This document shows positions 8,168-17,788 of a stretch of DNA of 64,000 nt, piece by piece; the first letter of the stretch is position 1; the number at the start of each line of letters is the position of its first letter. Source of the stretch: Alphaproteobacteria bacterium. GTDB taxonomy: Bacteria > Pseudomonadota > Alphaproteobacteria > JAJFFI01. The stretch is taken from positions 112,607-176,606 of the forward strand of contig JASJBI010000032.1 in the NCBI GenBank assembly GCA_030066595.1, given 5' to 3'. Below the pieces are notes generated by a model that was not told the DNA's origin, did not search any database, and saw nothing but the letters and a program-made list of their open reading frames with translations. The translations under genes were made by a program, and so were the position numbers.

Positions 8168-9001
8168 GTGGCAGACAAGACTGGGTTCACGGTGACATTC
8201 TGGGGCGTGCGCGGCAGCCTTGCCACGGCGGGCCCAGGAACCGTGCGTTACGGTGGCAACACTTCCTGCGTTGAGATCCGCTGTGACGGCGAACTGATCA
8301 TCTTCGATGCGGGGACCGGCCTTCGCACGCTGGGGCTTGCGCTCGACGGCAACGGGCCGGTGGACGCAGATCTGTTCTTCAGCCATACCCATCTGGATCA
8401 TGTGGTCGGGCTGCCCTTCTTCGCGCCGCTGTTCCAGCCGGAGAACAATGTTCGTATGTGGGCAGGGCACTTGCAGCCCGAGCACGATCTGCAGGAAGTG
8501 ATCTGCAGCATGATGCGGGCGCCGCTGTTTCCCGTGCCGCCGGACATGTTCGGGGCAGAGCCCCACTACAACGATTTCCTTTGTGGCGAAACGCTGACCC
8601 CCAAGCCCGGGGTCACGATCAAGACCGCGCCCCTCAATCATCCCGACCGTGCGACTGCGTACCGGGTCGAGTTCGAGGGCAAATCGGTGTGCTACGTGAC
8701 CGACACGGAACACGACCCGTCCGGGCTCGACGAGAACATCCTGGGTCTGATCCGCGGTGCCGACCTCTTCATCTACGACAGCACCTACACGGACGAGGAG
8801 TACCCGAGCTACAAGGGCTGGGGGCATTCCACCTGGCAGGAAGGGGTTCGTCTGAGCGACGCGGCCGGTGTCAAGACGCTGGTGCTCTTTCATCACGATC
8901 CGTCCCATGACGATGTCTTCATGGACGGCGTCGCCGCTGCGGCCGAGCAGATGCGACCCGGTACAATCGTCGCCCGGGAAGGGCTCTCACTGGATCCTTG
9001 A
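8168..9001 (+). CDS. metallo-beta-lactamase-fold hydrolase
   Basis: 277 residues. Begins with the VTFWGVRGSLATAGPG and YGGNTSCVEI motifs typical of the RNase Z-like/phosphodiesterase-like branch, then IIFDAGTGLRTL and the metal motif SHTHLDHVVGLPFF (H-x-H-x-D-H). Further ligands are in NHPDRATAYRVE, VTDTEH and LFHHDPSHDD. Known relatives hydrolyse phosphodiesters, including cyclic nucleotides in some cases. Immediately downstream is a nucleotide cyclase, so a linked synthesis/breakdown pair is plausible but unproven. GTG 8168 is preceded by GGGAACGG. Confidence 0.85.
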   Translation: MADKTGFTVTFWGVRGSLATAGPGTVRYGGNTSCVEIRCDGELIIFDAGTGLRTLGLALDGNGPVDADLFFSHTHLDHVVGLPFFAPLFQPENNVRMWAGHLQPEHDLQEVICSMMRAPLFPVPPDMFGAEPHYNDFLCGETLTPKPGVTIKTAPLNHPDRATAYRVEFEGKSVCYVTDTEHDPSGLDENILGLIRGADLFIYDSTYTDEEYPSYKGWGHSTWQEGVRLSDAAGVKTLVLFHHDPSHDDVFMDGVAAAAEQMRPGTIVAREGLSLDP

Positions 9002-9066
9002 CTCCCTCCGATCAGTCTCGGCTGAACGCGCGGACCCAAATCGTGCCTGAACGACAGGACACAGCG

Positions 9067-10365
9067 ATGCCCGCGCGCGTGCGCGACGCGATCCGGACCC
9101 AGCAGGAGAACAGCGAGATCCTGGTCGGCTGGATCCAGCTCAGCGTTGTGGTCACCTTCGGCAGCCTTTATCTGATCTCGCCCAAGACCTTCTCGGAGGA
9201 CGCTCCCTTCCAGCCCGTGCCTTGGGCGTTGGCAGGTTATCTGCTGTTCACCGCGGTCCGGCTGGCGCTGGCCTATTTGAGGCGGCTGCCGGCCTGGTTC
9301 TTGGCCCTCTCGGTGGTGGTCGACATCGGCCTCTTGATGGGCCTGATCTTCAGCTTTCATGTGCAATACGAGCAGCCGGCGTCGTTCTATCTGAAGGCGC
9401 CGACTCTGCTCTACGTTTTCATCTTCATCGCGCTCCGGGCCTTGCGATTCGAGGCCGGGTATGTGGCGCTCACCGGGCTGGTGGCCGCGGCCGGCTGGGC
9501 GCTGATGGTCCTCTACGTGGTCATGGCCAAGCCGTTCGACACCATGATCACCCAGGACTATGTGGAGTACATGACCTCCAACTCGGTCCTGCTGGGCGCC
9601 GAGTTCGACAAGATCGTCTCCATTCTGGTGGTCACGGCGATCATTTCCCTGGCCCTGTTCCGGGCGCGCAGGCTGTTGGTGCGGGCCGTCGCCGAGCAGG
9701 CCGCGGCCGAGGATCTGTCGCGTTTCTTCGCGCCCGAGATCGCCGACAAGATCGTGCACTCGGAGCAACAGGTCATGGCCGGCCAGGGGGAGCTGCGCCA
9801 GGCGGCCATCCTGTCCGTCGACCTGCGCGGGTTCACCAAGCTGGCCATGGAGTCGGAGCCGGACCAGGTGATCGGCATGCTGACCGAGTATCAGTCGCGC
9901 CTGGTGCCGGCGATCCAATCTTGCGGCGGCAGCATCGACAAGTTCCTGGGCGACGGCATCATGGCGACCTTCGGGGCGGCGATGGAGACCGACAGCTATG
10001 CGGCGGACGCCCTGCGCGCGGTCGATGCGATCATGGCGTCGGTCGACGACTGGAACGCGGATCGACGGGCCGCCGGGCAAGGCGAGCTTAGGGTCGGCGC
10101 CTCCGTGGCCACCGGTCCGGTGATCTTCGGCGCCGTGGGCGCCCAGTCGCGGCTCGAATATACGGTCATCGGCGAGGCCGTGAACCTCGCCGCAAAACTG
10201 GAAAAGCACACCAAGGCCGAGGCGGTGCGCGCGCTCACCACCGCGGAGACCTGGGAGCTGGCCCGGCAGCAGGGCCTGGACGCCGCGCGCCCGCCCGAGA
10301 TGCGCCCCGGCCGGCCCGTGGACGGCGTGGCCGGGACTCTGGATCTGGTGGTGCTTGCCGCCTAG
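9067..10365 (+). CDS. membrane-bound class III adenylate/guanylate cyclase
   Basis: About 432 residues from ATG 9067. The N-terminal 200 residues hold about six hydrophobic segments forming a membrane sensor region of unknown type. The C-terminal catalytic domain has both metal aspartates (SVDLRGFTKL near 250, KFLGDGIMATFG near 292), the substrate-selecting Lys before LGDG, and Thr in LEYTVIGEAV where many adenylate cyclases have Asp. This Lys/Thr pair is typical of class IIIb enzymes and favours ATP. The transition-state Arg of the N-x-x-x-R motif is Lys (NLAAKLE). A TTG start overlapping the previous stop (8998) is possible. Likely co-transcribed with the hydrolase. Confidence 0.88.
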   Translation: MPARVRDAIRTQQENSEILVGWIQLSVVVTFGSLYLISPKTFSEDAPFQPVPWALAGYLLFTAVRLALAYLRRLPAWFLALSVVVDIGLLMGLIFSFHVQYEQPASFYLKAPTLLYVFIFIALRALRFEAGYVALTGLVAAAGWALMVLYVVMAKPFDTMITQDYVEYMTSNSVLLGAEFDKIVSILVVTAIISLALFRARRLLVRAVAEQAAAEDLSRFFAPEIADKIVHSEQQVMAGQGELRQAAILSVDLRGFTKLAMESEPDQVIGMLTEYQSRLVPAIQSCGGSIDKFLGDGIMATFGAAMETDSYAADALRAVDAIMASVDDWNADRRAAGQGELRVGASVATGPVIFGAVGAQSRLEYTVIGEAVNLAAKLEKHTKAEAVRALTTAETWELARQQGLDAARPPEMRPGRPVDGVAGTLDLVVLAA

Positions 10366-10380
10366 GGCTTGATCGCGGGT

Positions 10381-11571
10381 TTACTTGTAGGGGTCGGCCG
10401 CGTCCCGCAGCCCGTCGCCCAGGAAGTTGTACGCCAGGACCACGATGATGACCGGCATGACCGGCAGCATGAGCCACGGGTACAAGGCGACCACGTTGAT
10501 GTTCTGGGCCTCGAACAACAGCACGCCCCAGCTGGTGACCGGCGGGCGCAGCCCCAGTCCCAGGAAACTCAGCGCGGTCTCGCCCAGGATCATCGCCGGG
10601 ATGGACAGTGTTGCCGAGGCGATCAGATGGCTCATGAAGCTGGGCAACAGATGGCGGCCGATGATCCGGCTCGGCGACGCGCCCATCAGCTGGGCCGCCG
10701 TACAGAAATCCTCCTCGCGCAGAGCGAGCAGCTTCGACCGCACCGCCCGGGCCAGGCCGGTCCAGTCGAGGAACCCGAGAATCAGGGTGATGCCGAAAAA
10801 GATCAGGATCGGACTCCAGGTGACCGGCAGTGCCGCCGACAGCGCCATCCACAAAGGCAGCTCGGGGAACGAGCGCAGGATCTCGATGATCCGCTGGACC
10901 AGGGAATCGACCCAGCCGCCGTAATAGCCCGCGACGCCGCCGATGGTGATGCCGAGGACGAAGCTGATGGTGATCCCGATCAGGCCGATGGTCAGAGAAA
11001 TGCGGGCACCGTGCACGATACGAGAAAACATGTCGCGGCCCAGCCGGTCGGTGCCGAAGAGGAACAGCGTGCCCGCCTTGGCCGGGCAGACCAGATGGAA
11101 ACTGCCGGGGATTATGCCCCAGAATTCGTACTCGTCGCCGGAACAGAAGAACCGCAGTTTCTGAACCTTGCGCGGGTTGGGCGTGTAGACCCGCTGCAGC
11201 GTTTCCATGTCCAGCCGATAGTCCAGGCCATAGGTGAACGGACCGATGAACTCGCCTTCGTGAAACAGGTGGATGCCCTGCGGTGGGGCATAGATGAAGT
11301 CCGTGTGGCGGCTGTGCAAATCGTAGGGCGCGATGATCTCGGAGATCAGGATCGAGGCGTACATCACCAGCAAGACGATGCCCGAGGCGACCGCCAGCTT
11401 GTGCCGCTGCAGCTTCCACCACATCAGCTTCCACTGGCCGGCCATGAAGTAGCGTTCCTGCTCGGGCGTTAGCTGCTCGATCGAGTACGGATCGAACGGC
11501 GCTTGCGACACGAAGTGCTCGAGCCGGCCGGTGGCCGCCCGCCCGCCGCCGGGTTTCGCCGCGTCGCTCAT
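10381..11571 (-). CDS. Opp/Dpp-type ABC importer permease (DppC/YejE class)
   Basis: 396 residues. One transmembrane segment near residues 60-80 is followed by an unusually long periplasmic loop of about 120 residues (PYDLHSRHTDFIYAPP through LFLFGTDRLGRD), then five membrane segments carrying the EAA-type loop (AAQLMGASPSRIIGRHLLP). Family knowledge: inner-membrane half of a peptide or oligosaccharide importer, pairing with the DppB-class permease whose stop overlaps its start by four bases. It is the last gene of the eleven-gene minus-strand operon that begins at 23189, and it ends 16 bases from the convergent cyclase gene. Confidence 0.9.
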   Translation of the reverse strand: MSDAAKPGGGRAATGRLEHFVSQAPFDPYSIEQLTPEQERYFMAGQWKLMWWKLQRHKLAVASGIVLLVMYASILISEIIAPYDLHSRHTDFIYAPPQGIHLFHEGEFIGPFTYGLDYRLDMETLQRVYTPNPRKVQKLRFFCSGDEYEFWGIIPGSFHLVCPAKAGTLFLFGTDRLGRDMFSRIVHGARISLTIGLIGITISFVLGITIGGVAGYYGGWVDSLVQRIIEILRSFPELPLWMALSAALPVTWSPILIFFGITLILGFLDWTGLARAVRSKLLALREEDFCTAAQLMGASPSRIIGRHLLPSFMSHLIASATLSIPAMILGETALSFLGLGLRPPVTSWGVLLFEAQNINVVALYPWLMLPVMPVIIVVLAYNFLGDGLRDAADPYK

Positions 11572-12566
11572 CGGGTCTGACCCCCTTCAAGGCGAATGCG
11601 CGGGTCGAGCATCGCAAGCAACAGGTCCGAAACCAGCACGCCCACCACGGTCAAGGCGGCGAGAAACATCAGAAACGATCCCGCCAGATACATGTCCTGG
11701 TTCTGCAGGGCCTCCAGCAGCATCTTGCCCGTGGTTTCGAGCCCCAACACGATGGAGACGATGGCCGCACCAGAGATCACCTGGGGCAAAAGGTTGCCGA
11801 TGTCGGCGACGAACGGATTGAGGGCCATGCGCAACGGATATTTGACCAGCAGCTTGAACGGGTGCAGGCCCTTGGCCCGGCCGGTCACCACATACTGCTT
11901 CTGCAGCTCGTCCAAGAGATTGGCGCGCAGGCGGCGGATCATGCCCGCGGTGCCCGAGGTGCCGATCACCACGACCGGAACCCAAAGATGCTCCAGGATC
12001 GAAACGAATTTGTTCCAGCTCCAGGGCTGGTCGATGTACTGCTCGTCCATCAACCCGCCGATCGAGGTGCCGAACCAGACATTGGCCAGATAGAGAAGCA
12101 CCAGGGCCAAGAGGAAGTTCGGCGTGGCCAGCCCCAGGAAGCCCAAAAAGGTGAGGCCGTGATCGGTCCAGCTGTACTGGTGGGTGGCCGAATAGACGCC
12201 GATCGGAAAGGACACCACCCAGATGAACAGGATGGTGGTGAAGGAGATCAGAAAGCTGAGCAGCAACCGGTCGCCCACTACGTCCGTGACGGGCAGGCTG
12301 AACTCAAAAGAGTAACCGAAGTCGCCCTGCAGCATGCCGAACAGCCACAGCCCGTACTGCTCGTGGAACGGCCGGTCGAAACCGTACTGCTCGCGCAGGA
12401 AAGCGATCTTTGCGGGATCGACCGATTCGCCCTGGCTCTCGAGCTGCGCGATGTAGCTCGACAGGTAGTCGCCTTCCGGCAGCTGGATGATCACGAACAC
12501 GATGAAGCTGATCGCCAACAGCGTCGGGATCATGATCAGTAGGCGGTGAATGATGTAACGGAACAT
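11568..12566 (-). CDS. Opp/Dpp-type ABC importer permease (DppB/YejB class)
   Basis: 332 residues with six predicted membrane segments. Starts MFRYIIHRLLIMIPTLLAIS, the standard DppB N-terminus, and has the IVFVIIQLPEGDYLSSY variant of the first periplasmic segment and the cytoplasmic coupling loop YVVTGRAKGLHPFKLLVKY. The QLPEGD form is one I associate with long, possibly oligosaccharide-handling members of this family. It overlaps the downstream permease by four bases and lies 38 bases after the binding-protein gene. Confidence 0.9.
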   Translation of the reverse strand: MFRYIIHRLLIMIPTLLAISFIVFVIIQLPEGDYLSSYIAQLESQGESVDPAKIAFLREQYGFDRPFHEQYGLWLFGMLQGDFGYSFEFSLPVTDVVGDRLLLSFLISFTTILFIWVVSFPIGVYSATHQYSWTDHGLTFLGFLGLATPNFLLALVLLYLANVWFGTSIGGLMDEQYIDQPWSWNKFVSILEHLWVPVVVIGTSGTAGMIRRLRANLLDELQKQYVVTGRAKGLHPFKLLVKYPLRMALNPFVADIGNLLPQVISGAAIVSIVLGLETTGKMLLEALQNQDMYLAGSFLMFLAALTVVGVLVSDLLLAMLDPRIRLEGGQTR

Positions 12567-12604
12567 GTGCCGATCTGCGCCGTGCCTACCTGGCCTTCTC
12601 TGGT

Positions 12605-14587
12605 CTAGCGGACGGCCGACGCGTGCCGGCGCTGCCGGAGCTCGATCCGGTCGCCGTCACCGCTCTGTTCAGCCTTCTTCTCGAACCAGAAGGTGTCGGG
12701 TCTGTACATGCCGAAGAAAGCTCCCGGATCCCAGTTGTAGATACCCTTTTCGGGAACGTTGCGCAGCCCGACATTGACCACGACCGGTTGCAGAACGCCG
12801 GAGATGATGCCGATGCTGTACACCTGATCGGTATAGATCTCCAACATGCGGTGCCAAATGCGCTCCCGCTCTTCGCGGTCGGGCGCAAACCGCCATGCCT
12901 TGTCCAACTGACTCAGTTCGATGGCTTCCGGAAGATCGGGAGGCTCGCCGGCGCGGCCGCTCGACTGATAATGCTGGCCCCATTTCGACCACTGCAGCTG
13001 CATCTGGTTCGTCGGCGCCAGCTCCTCCGGGCTCATGTCCGCGGTGGGCAGGCCGTTCTCGAACCCCGACCAGACGGACATCAGCGTATCGCCGGCAAAG
13101 ATCCGGTTTCGGAAGACCTGGCGCTGGGACGGCTTGGTGAACAGCTTGACGCCGACTTCCGACCAGGAATCACGAATCAACTCCAGCACGTCCGACTGCT
13201 CCGTGCTTTCGCCCGCCGTCTCCACGATGATCTCCAGTGGCCTGCCGTCGGCCATCAGCCGTACGCCGCGGTCGTCCCGCTGCACCAGTCCCATCTTGTC
13301 CAGGAGGGCGTTGGCGGTATCGACGTCGTACTTCGCCCAGGCGTCCGTATACTTGTCCCGGTGCAGCGGGCTCCGCGGCAGGGGTGCGTTGGCGCCCTCG
13401 ATGCCCAGCCCGAAGTAGACCACCTGGTTGATCTCGTGGCGATTGATCGCCAGGGACAGGGCGCGTCGGAAGCGGACGTCCCGAAACAATGCGCGCCAAC
13501 CCGGGTCCTGCGCGTTGAGATTCGGGAACAGCGCCACTTGTGATCCCTTGGCGGTGCGCCAAAGCCGGACCAGATAGCCGTGCTGCTTCTCGCTTTTCTT
13601 GAGAAAGGTGTAGTTGTCGAAGCGCAGGGCGCGGGCCTGCAGGTCGGCGTCCCCGGCGCCGGCCTTGGCCGGAATGATCGAGTTTGCTGCGATGTACACG
13701 GTCACCTGGTCGAGATAGGGCAGTTGCTGCCCCTTCTGGTCGACCCGGTGGTAGTAGGGATTGCGCCGGAACACGAACCGCTCGGACGGCGCCCGGGTTG
13801 TGTTGACCCAAGGCTGCAGCGTGGGCATCTCCGGATTGTCGTTGCGGTATTGCCGGTCGCGGCGATGGTGCAGCGCCGCCCAGTTGCGCTGCCCGGCCTT
13901 CTTGGCCCGCTTGTTCAGCTCGTCCAGATTGTTGTACTTGGCGTGGAACTGGCGCAGATAGTGCGCCGGCCGATAGATGTAGAGCGGCGCTGCCCCGGCC
14001 AGTGCCGGCAGGAAAAACGGGTTGGTTCTGGACCAGCTGTAACGCACCGTGGTCTCGTCCAGGACCTCGACCTTGGGGCGCTCGCCGTCCACCAGCAAAC
14101 GGTTGTCAGGGCCCAGCGGCGACAGCTTCTCGTCGAGGGCAATGTCTTGCCAGAAGTAGCGGAAGTCCTCGCTGGTGAACGGATGGCCGTCGGACCATCT
14201 GTGACCCGGCCGCAGTCGCAGGGTGAAGATCCGGCCCTCTTCGATCTCGATCCCGGCCAAGAGGTCGGGCACAAGGTCGAAGTCCTCGGTGTAGCCGACC
14301 AGTCGGGCATAGCCGAAGACCACCATATGACGCACGTCCTTGGCGCTGCCCCGCAGGATGCGCAGGTTGCCGCCATAGTGGCCCACGGCCCGACCTTCAC
14401 CTGCGATCGTGATCACACGCGGCGAGTCCGGCAGCCGGTCCTGTACCGGCGGCAGCTTGCCGGATGCGACATTCTCATCCAGAGCCGGGGACTGCCGATA
14501 GCTCTCGGCGCTGGCGTCGGCGGCCGGCCAGGACAACAGCACGAACAGCGCCAGCGCGGCCGTCTTCGCTGCCACCCAACGACTCAT
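12605..14587 (-). CDS. ABC importer extracellular solute-binding protein, family 5
   Basis: 660 residues. Signal peptide: [17 protein letters not shown] then cleavage near WPAADASAES. Family 5 features include LVPDLLAGIEIEEGRIFTLR, LRPGHRWSDGHPFTSEDFRY and FRDVRFRRALSLAINRHEI. At over 600 residues it is longer than typical dipeptide binders, as seen in oligopeptide and oligosaccharide systems. It delivers substrate in the periplasm to the two permeases encoded downstream. ATG 14587 overlaps the ATPase stop in an ATGA. The frame stays open upstream into the ATPase gene, but that extension has no signal peptide and is rejected. Confidence 0.92.
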   Translation of the reverse strand: MSRWVAAKTAALALFVLLSWPAADASAESYRQSPALDENVASGKLPPVQDRLPDSPRVITIAGEGRAVGHYGGNLRILRGSAKDVRHMVVFGYARLVGYTEDFDLVPDLLAGIEIEEGRIFTLRLRPGHRWSDGHPFTSEDFRYFWQDIALDEKLSPLGPDNRLLVDGERPKVEVLDETTVRYSWSRTNPFFLPALAGAAPLYIYRPAHYLRQFHAKYNNLDELNKRAKKAGQRNWAALHHRRDRQYRNDNPEMPTLQPWVNTTRAPSERFVFRRNPYYHRVDQKGQQLPYLDQVTVYIAANSIIPAKAGAGDADLQARALRFDNYTFLKKSEKQHGYLVRLWRTAKGSQVALFPNLNAQDPGWRALFRDVRFRRALSLAINRHEINQVVYFGLGIEGANAPLPRSPLHRDKYTDAWAKYDVDTANALLDKMGLVQRDDRGVRLMADGRPLEIIVETAGESTEQSDVLELIRDSWSEVGVKLFTKPSQRQVFRNRIFAGDTLMSVWSGFENGLPTADMSPEELAPTNQMQLQWSKWGQHYQSSGRAGEPPDLPEAIELSQLDKAWRFAPDREERERIWHRMLEIYTDQVYSIGIISGVLQPVVVNVGLRNVPEKGIYNWDPGAFFGMYRPDTFWFEKKAEQSGDGDRIELRQRRHASAVR

Positions 14588-16479
14588 GACGCCTGCGCCT
14601 CGGCTGCGGCCTCGGCCGCCATGCGCACGAAGTGGCCCTGGCCGATGTCCACCAGATGGATATCCGAGGTCCGCGACCGGTCCAGCGTGAACGGCGCCGG
14701 CCACTCTTCCGGAACCGAGGCTCGGCCTTCGGCCAGTGCGTCGAAATCGAGGCGCCGCTCCGGATCGGGATACGGCACCGCCGCCAACAGCGCCTTGGTG
14801 TAGGGATGGACCGGATTGCGGAACAGCACGTCGCGCGGCGCCACCTCGACCAGCCGACCGGCGCACATCACGGCGATGCGGTCCGAGATGTAGTCGACCA
14901 CGGCCAGGTTGTGGGAGATGAACAGATAGGTGAGGCCGAGCTCCGCCCGCAGCTCCTTTAGCAGGTTCAGGATCTGCGCCTGCACCGACACATCCAGCGC
15001 CGAGACCGGCTCGTCGCAGATCAGGATGTCCGGCTTGAGGGCGAGCGCGCGGGCGATGCCGATACGCTGACGCTGGCCACCGGAAAAGCTGTGCGGATAG
15101 CGGTTCAGATAGCGCGGATCCAAGCCCACCAACTGCATCAGCTCGCGCACCATCTCGGCGCGCCAGGCGGCGTCGCGGATATTGTGGATGACCAGGGGCT
15201 CGCTGACGATGTCGAAGACGGTCATCCGCGGATTCAGGGAACCGAACGGATCCTGGAAGATGAACTGGATCCGGCGCCGGAAATCCACCAGCTCCTTTCC
15301 GGTCAGCGCCAGCACGTCGATCTCTTTGCCGTCGTCGTAGAACCGAATGCGTCCCTGGTCCGGTGTCAGTGCGCCCATTAGGATCTTGCTGAGCGTGGTC
15401 TTGCCGCAGCCGCTCTCGCCGACCAAGCCGAGGCATTCCCCCGGGAAGATCCGAAAGCTCACATCGTCGACGGCGGTGACCATCTCCTCCGCCTTGGCGC
15501 CGAAGAAGCCGGACTTGCGGATCGTGAAGGTCTTTCCCACGTTCTCGATGCGCAGCAGCGGCCCCTCCCGTTTGGCATTGGCAGGCGCGCCCTCCTTCTT
15601 GGCCAGGAGGTGACCGGTTGTGCCCTTGATCTCGCGGATCGGCACCAGCTTCTCGTCCGCCTTCATGTGAAAGCGGGGCACGGCCTTGAACAACGCCGTC
15701 AAATAGGGATGGGTCGGCTTGCGGAACACATCGTCGCGGGTCCCGGCCTCCATGACCCGTCCGTGATACATAACCACCACCTCTTCGGCGAGGTTCGCGA
15801 CCACGCCGAGGTCGTGGGTGATGATCAGCACGGCCATCTTGAGCTCGGCCTGCAAATCGTTCATGAGGCGCAGGATCTGCGCCTGGATTGTGACATCCAG
15901 CGCCGTGGTCGGCTCGTCCGCGATCAACAGCGCCGGCCGGCAGATCAACGCCATAGCGATCATCGCTCGCTGGCGCAAACCGCCGGACAGCTCGAAGGGA
16001 TAGGTCTTCAGTGCGCGGCGCGGCTCCGGAAAGTTGACCAGCCGGAGCATGTCGGCCGTCAGCTCCTGGCCCTCTTGGCGGCTCACATTCCGATGCAGAT
16101 GCAGGGCCTCGCTGATCTGGTCCCCCACCGTGTGCAGCGCCGACAGCGAGGTCATCGGCTCCTGGAAGATGATCGAGATGCGCCCGCCACGGATCTCCCG
16201 CATGGCGAAGCTGTCGCGCGGGATTGCCGCAATGTCGGTAATGGCGCCCTCTTTGTCGGGATCGGCAAACAGGATCTGGCCTCGCGTGATCCTGGCATTG
16301 AGCGGCAAAATCCCCATGATCGCCTGCGAGACGACCGTCTTGCCGGATCCGGATTCGCCGACGAGCGCCACGGTGGAAGCCGGCCGGACCCTAAAGCTCA
16401 CATCCTTGACCGCCTCGACGACCCCGCCATGGGCATCGAACGAGACCGCCAGGTCCTTGACCTGCAACAGTTCGGTCAT
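14584..16479 (-). CDS. fused double ABC ATPase of the Opp/Dpp-type importer
   Basis: 631 residues: two complete ATPase domains in one chain, as in YejF/GsiA. Domain 1: Walker A GESGSGKT (41-48), signature [15 protein letters not shown], Walker [13 protein letters not shown]. Domain 2 (from about residue 305): Walker A GESGCGKT, signature [15 protein letters not shown], Walker [13 protein letters not shown]. Each domain ends with the Opp-type C-terminal HPYT/HPYL segment. It powers uptake through the two permeases encoded downstream. Its start overlaps the stop of the small membrane protein gene and its stop overlaps the binding-protein start, both by four bases. Confidence 0.94.
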   Translation of the reverse strand: MTELLQVKDLAVSFDAHGGVVEAVKDVSFRVRPASTVALVGESGSGKTVVSQAIMGILPLNARITRGQILFADPDKEGAITDIAAIPRDSFAMREIRGGRISIIFQEPMTSLSALHTVGDQISEALHLHRNVSRQEGQELTADMLRLVNFPEPRRALKTYPFELSGGLRQRAMIAMALICRPALLIADEPTTALDVTIQAQILRLMNDLQAELKMAVLIITHDLGVVANLAEEVVVMYHGRVMEAGTRDDVFRKPTHPYLTALFKAVPRFHMKADEKLVPIREIKGTTGHLLAKKEGAPANAKREGPLLRIENVGKTFTIRKSGFFGAKAEEMVTAVDDVSFRIFPGECLGLVGESGCGKTTLSKILMGALTPDQGRIRFYDDGKEIDVLALTGKELVDFRRRIQFIFQDPFGSLNPRMTVFDIVSEPLVIHNIRDAAWRAEMVRELMQLVGLDPRYLNRYPHSFSGGQRQRIGIARALALKPDILICDEPVSALDVSVQAQILNLLKELRAELGLTYLFISHNLAVVDYISDRIAVMCAGRLVEVAPRDVLFRNPVHPYTKALLAAVPYPDPERRLDFDALAEGRASVPEEWPAPFTLDRSRTSDIHLVDIGQGHFVRMAAEAAAEAQAS

Positions 16480-17006
16480 TGCACCAGCGACCCCGCATCC
16501 GGCGCGTCGCCGGGGTCCAGACGAATGCCCATGGCCGCGAAGTTGTTGATTGTGGCCGAATCCATCTGCAAGCCCTGCTCCTGCGCCGCCTGGGCGGCGC
16601 GCGCGGCGATGGCCTCGAAACCTTCAAGGGATGATTCGAGTCGCAGCGTCTGCCCCCCTGTTTTTATGGTCAGCTGCATCCAGCCGTCGCTCCGCCCCCG
16701 GCGCGCGGCATAATAGCGCAGCCGAACCTTCGTCAGTTTGGCCCACGGCACATTAGCGTTGGCGAAGCCGAAGGTCGATATCCCGTATCGCATGAGCCCT
16801 TGATCTGTAAGCGCGAACCGCATGGCGTGACGCAGTGCCGTACGCAGGCCGAACAGCAGGAACAGCCCTGCCATGCCGCCGAGCGTCCAGACCGCAACCG
16901 GATGTCCGGTCACCAGCAACAGCGGCCCGCCCGTGAGACTGAGGCCCACCGCGGCACGAAGGTAGTCGGCGCTCAGGGCGGACATGGGATAGCGGTGTAC
17001 GCTCAT
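16476..17006 (-). CDS. small membrane protein with PH-like domain, function unknown
   Basis: 176 residues. Two hydrophobic segments (about 17-35 and 38-55) are followed by a soluble region containing RFALTDQGLMRYG, VPWAKLTKVRLRYY and GWMQLTIKTGGQTLRLES, a strand pattern like bacterial PH (bPH2/YcxB-type) domains. No catalytic motif is visible. It is locked between a deacetylase-like gene and an ABC ATPase by two four-base overlaps, so it is very likely expressed with them at the inner membrane. I do not recognise a specific family. Confidence 0.7.
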   Translation of the reverse strand: MSVHRYPMSALSADYLRAAVGLSLTGGPLLLVTGHPVAVWTLGGMAGLFLLFGLRTALRHAMRFALTDQGLMRYGISTFGFANANVPWAKLTKVRLRYYAARRGRSDGWMQLTIKTGGQTLRLESSLEGFEAIAARAAQAAQEQGLQMDSATINNFAAMGIRLDPGDAPDAGSLVQ

Positions 17007-17788
17007 GTGCCCCCGCTCGCGAACGCTTCGCCGGCCGACAGCCAGCGGGATGCGGGGTGATCGGCCACCCGCGTGACGAACTCGGCCACGAACCCCCAGG
17101 CCGCCTCATCATGGGCCAGGTGGTGGGTCAGCAGCCCGGTGGGCTCGTCCATGTCCACGGCTCCCGCGCGCCGGGCCGCCAGGTGGCTCGTCGCTGCTTC
17201 GAGCGCCGCATCGGAACCGGCAAAGCCCCGCGGCGCCTGCCACCGCATGATGTCGATATGGCTGTTGACCTGACACAACCCCGCCACGGCCGCGCGACGC
17301 GGTCGCGGCCCGAACGCAGACAGGCCGGTATAGCGCAGTTCGGGCAGCATCGGCACCAGCCGCGGATCGATCCGGTTCCAGGGCGGCACCATGACCGGCA
17401 GCAACCGATCTCTCGCGTCCGGTGCCGAAAACGCCGAGTCGAGCCGTTGCCAGCCCGTGGCAATCTCGGCGATCACCTGCTCGAACGGCCGGTGCGGGCC
17501 GAGCTCCATCTTCTTCTCCTTGGGGCCGGCATGGTTCTGATGGGCGTAGCCGTGCTGCAACACGCTCACGCCAGCGGCCGCGACCAAGACGTCGGCCAGG
17601 CGATCCTCCATGTCGGCCGGGACCACCGCGACCGCCACGGGCGCGCGCTGCGCAGCCGCGATCTCCAAGAGCCGCGCCAGCGCGGGCGTATCGTCGCGGG
17701 CGTCGTCGTCGCGCCACCAGAAGGTGGCCGTCCGGCCGTCCCGTCGCCAGGCGTCCAGTTCCGCTTGCAAGGCGTTCCAGCCGCTCAT
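17003..17788 (-). CDS. polysaccharide-deacetylase-like protein
   Basis: 261 residues. ATFWWRDDDARDDTPAL near residue 22 carries the acidic cluster that opens NodB-fold deacetylases, LQHGYAHQNH around residue 78 gives the His pair used for metal binding, and VMVPPWNRIDP matches the proline-tryptophan motif of the fold. Known relatives remove N- or O-acetyl groups from carbohydrates. No signal peptide is seen, so it probably acts in the cytosol on a lipid-linked or soluble sugar. It overlaps its neighbours on both sides by four bases. Confidence 0.75.
   Translation of the reverse strand: MSGWNALQAELDAWRRDGRTATFWWRDDDARDDTPALARLLEIAAAQRAPVAVAVVPADMEDRLADVLVAAAGVSVLQHGYAHQNHAGPKEKKMELGPHRPFEQVIAEIATGWQRLDSAFSAPDARDRLLPVMVPPWNRIDPRLVPMLPELRYTGLSAFGPRPRRAAVAGLCQVNSHIDIMRWQAPRGFAGSDAALEAATSHLAARRAGAVDMDEPTGLLTHHLAHDEAAWGFVAEFVTRVADHPASRWLSAGEAFASGGT

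Noticed and set aside
14588..15436. Upstream continuation of the solute-binding-protein frame.
   Set aside because: It lies in the ATPase gene in another frame; the signal peptide and the ATGA overlap fix the start at 14587.
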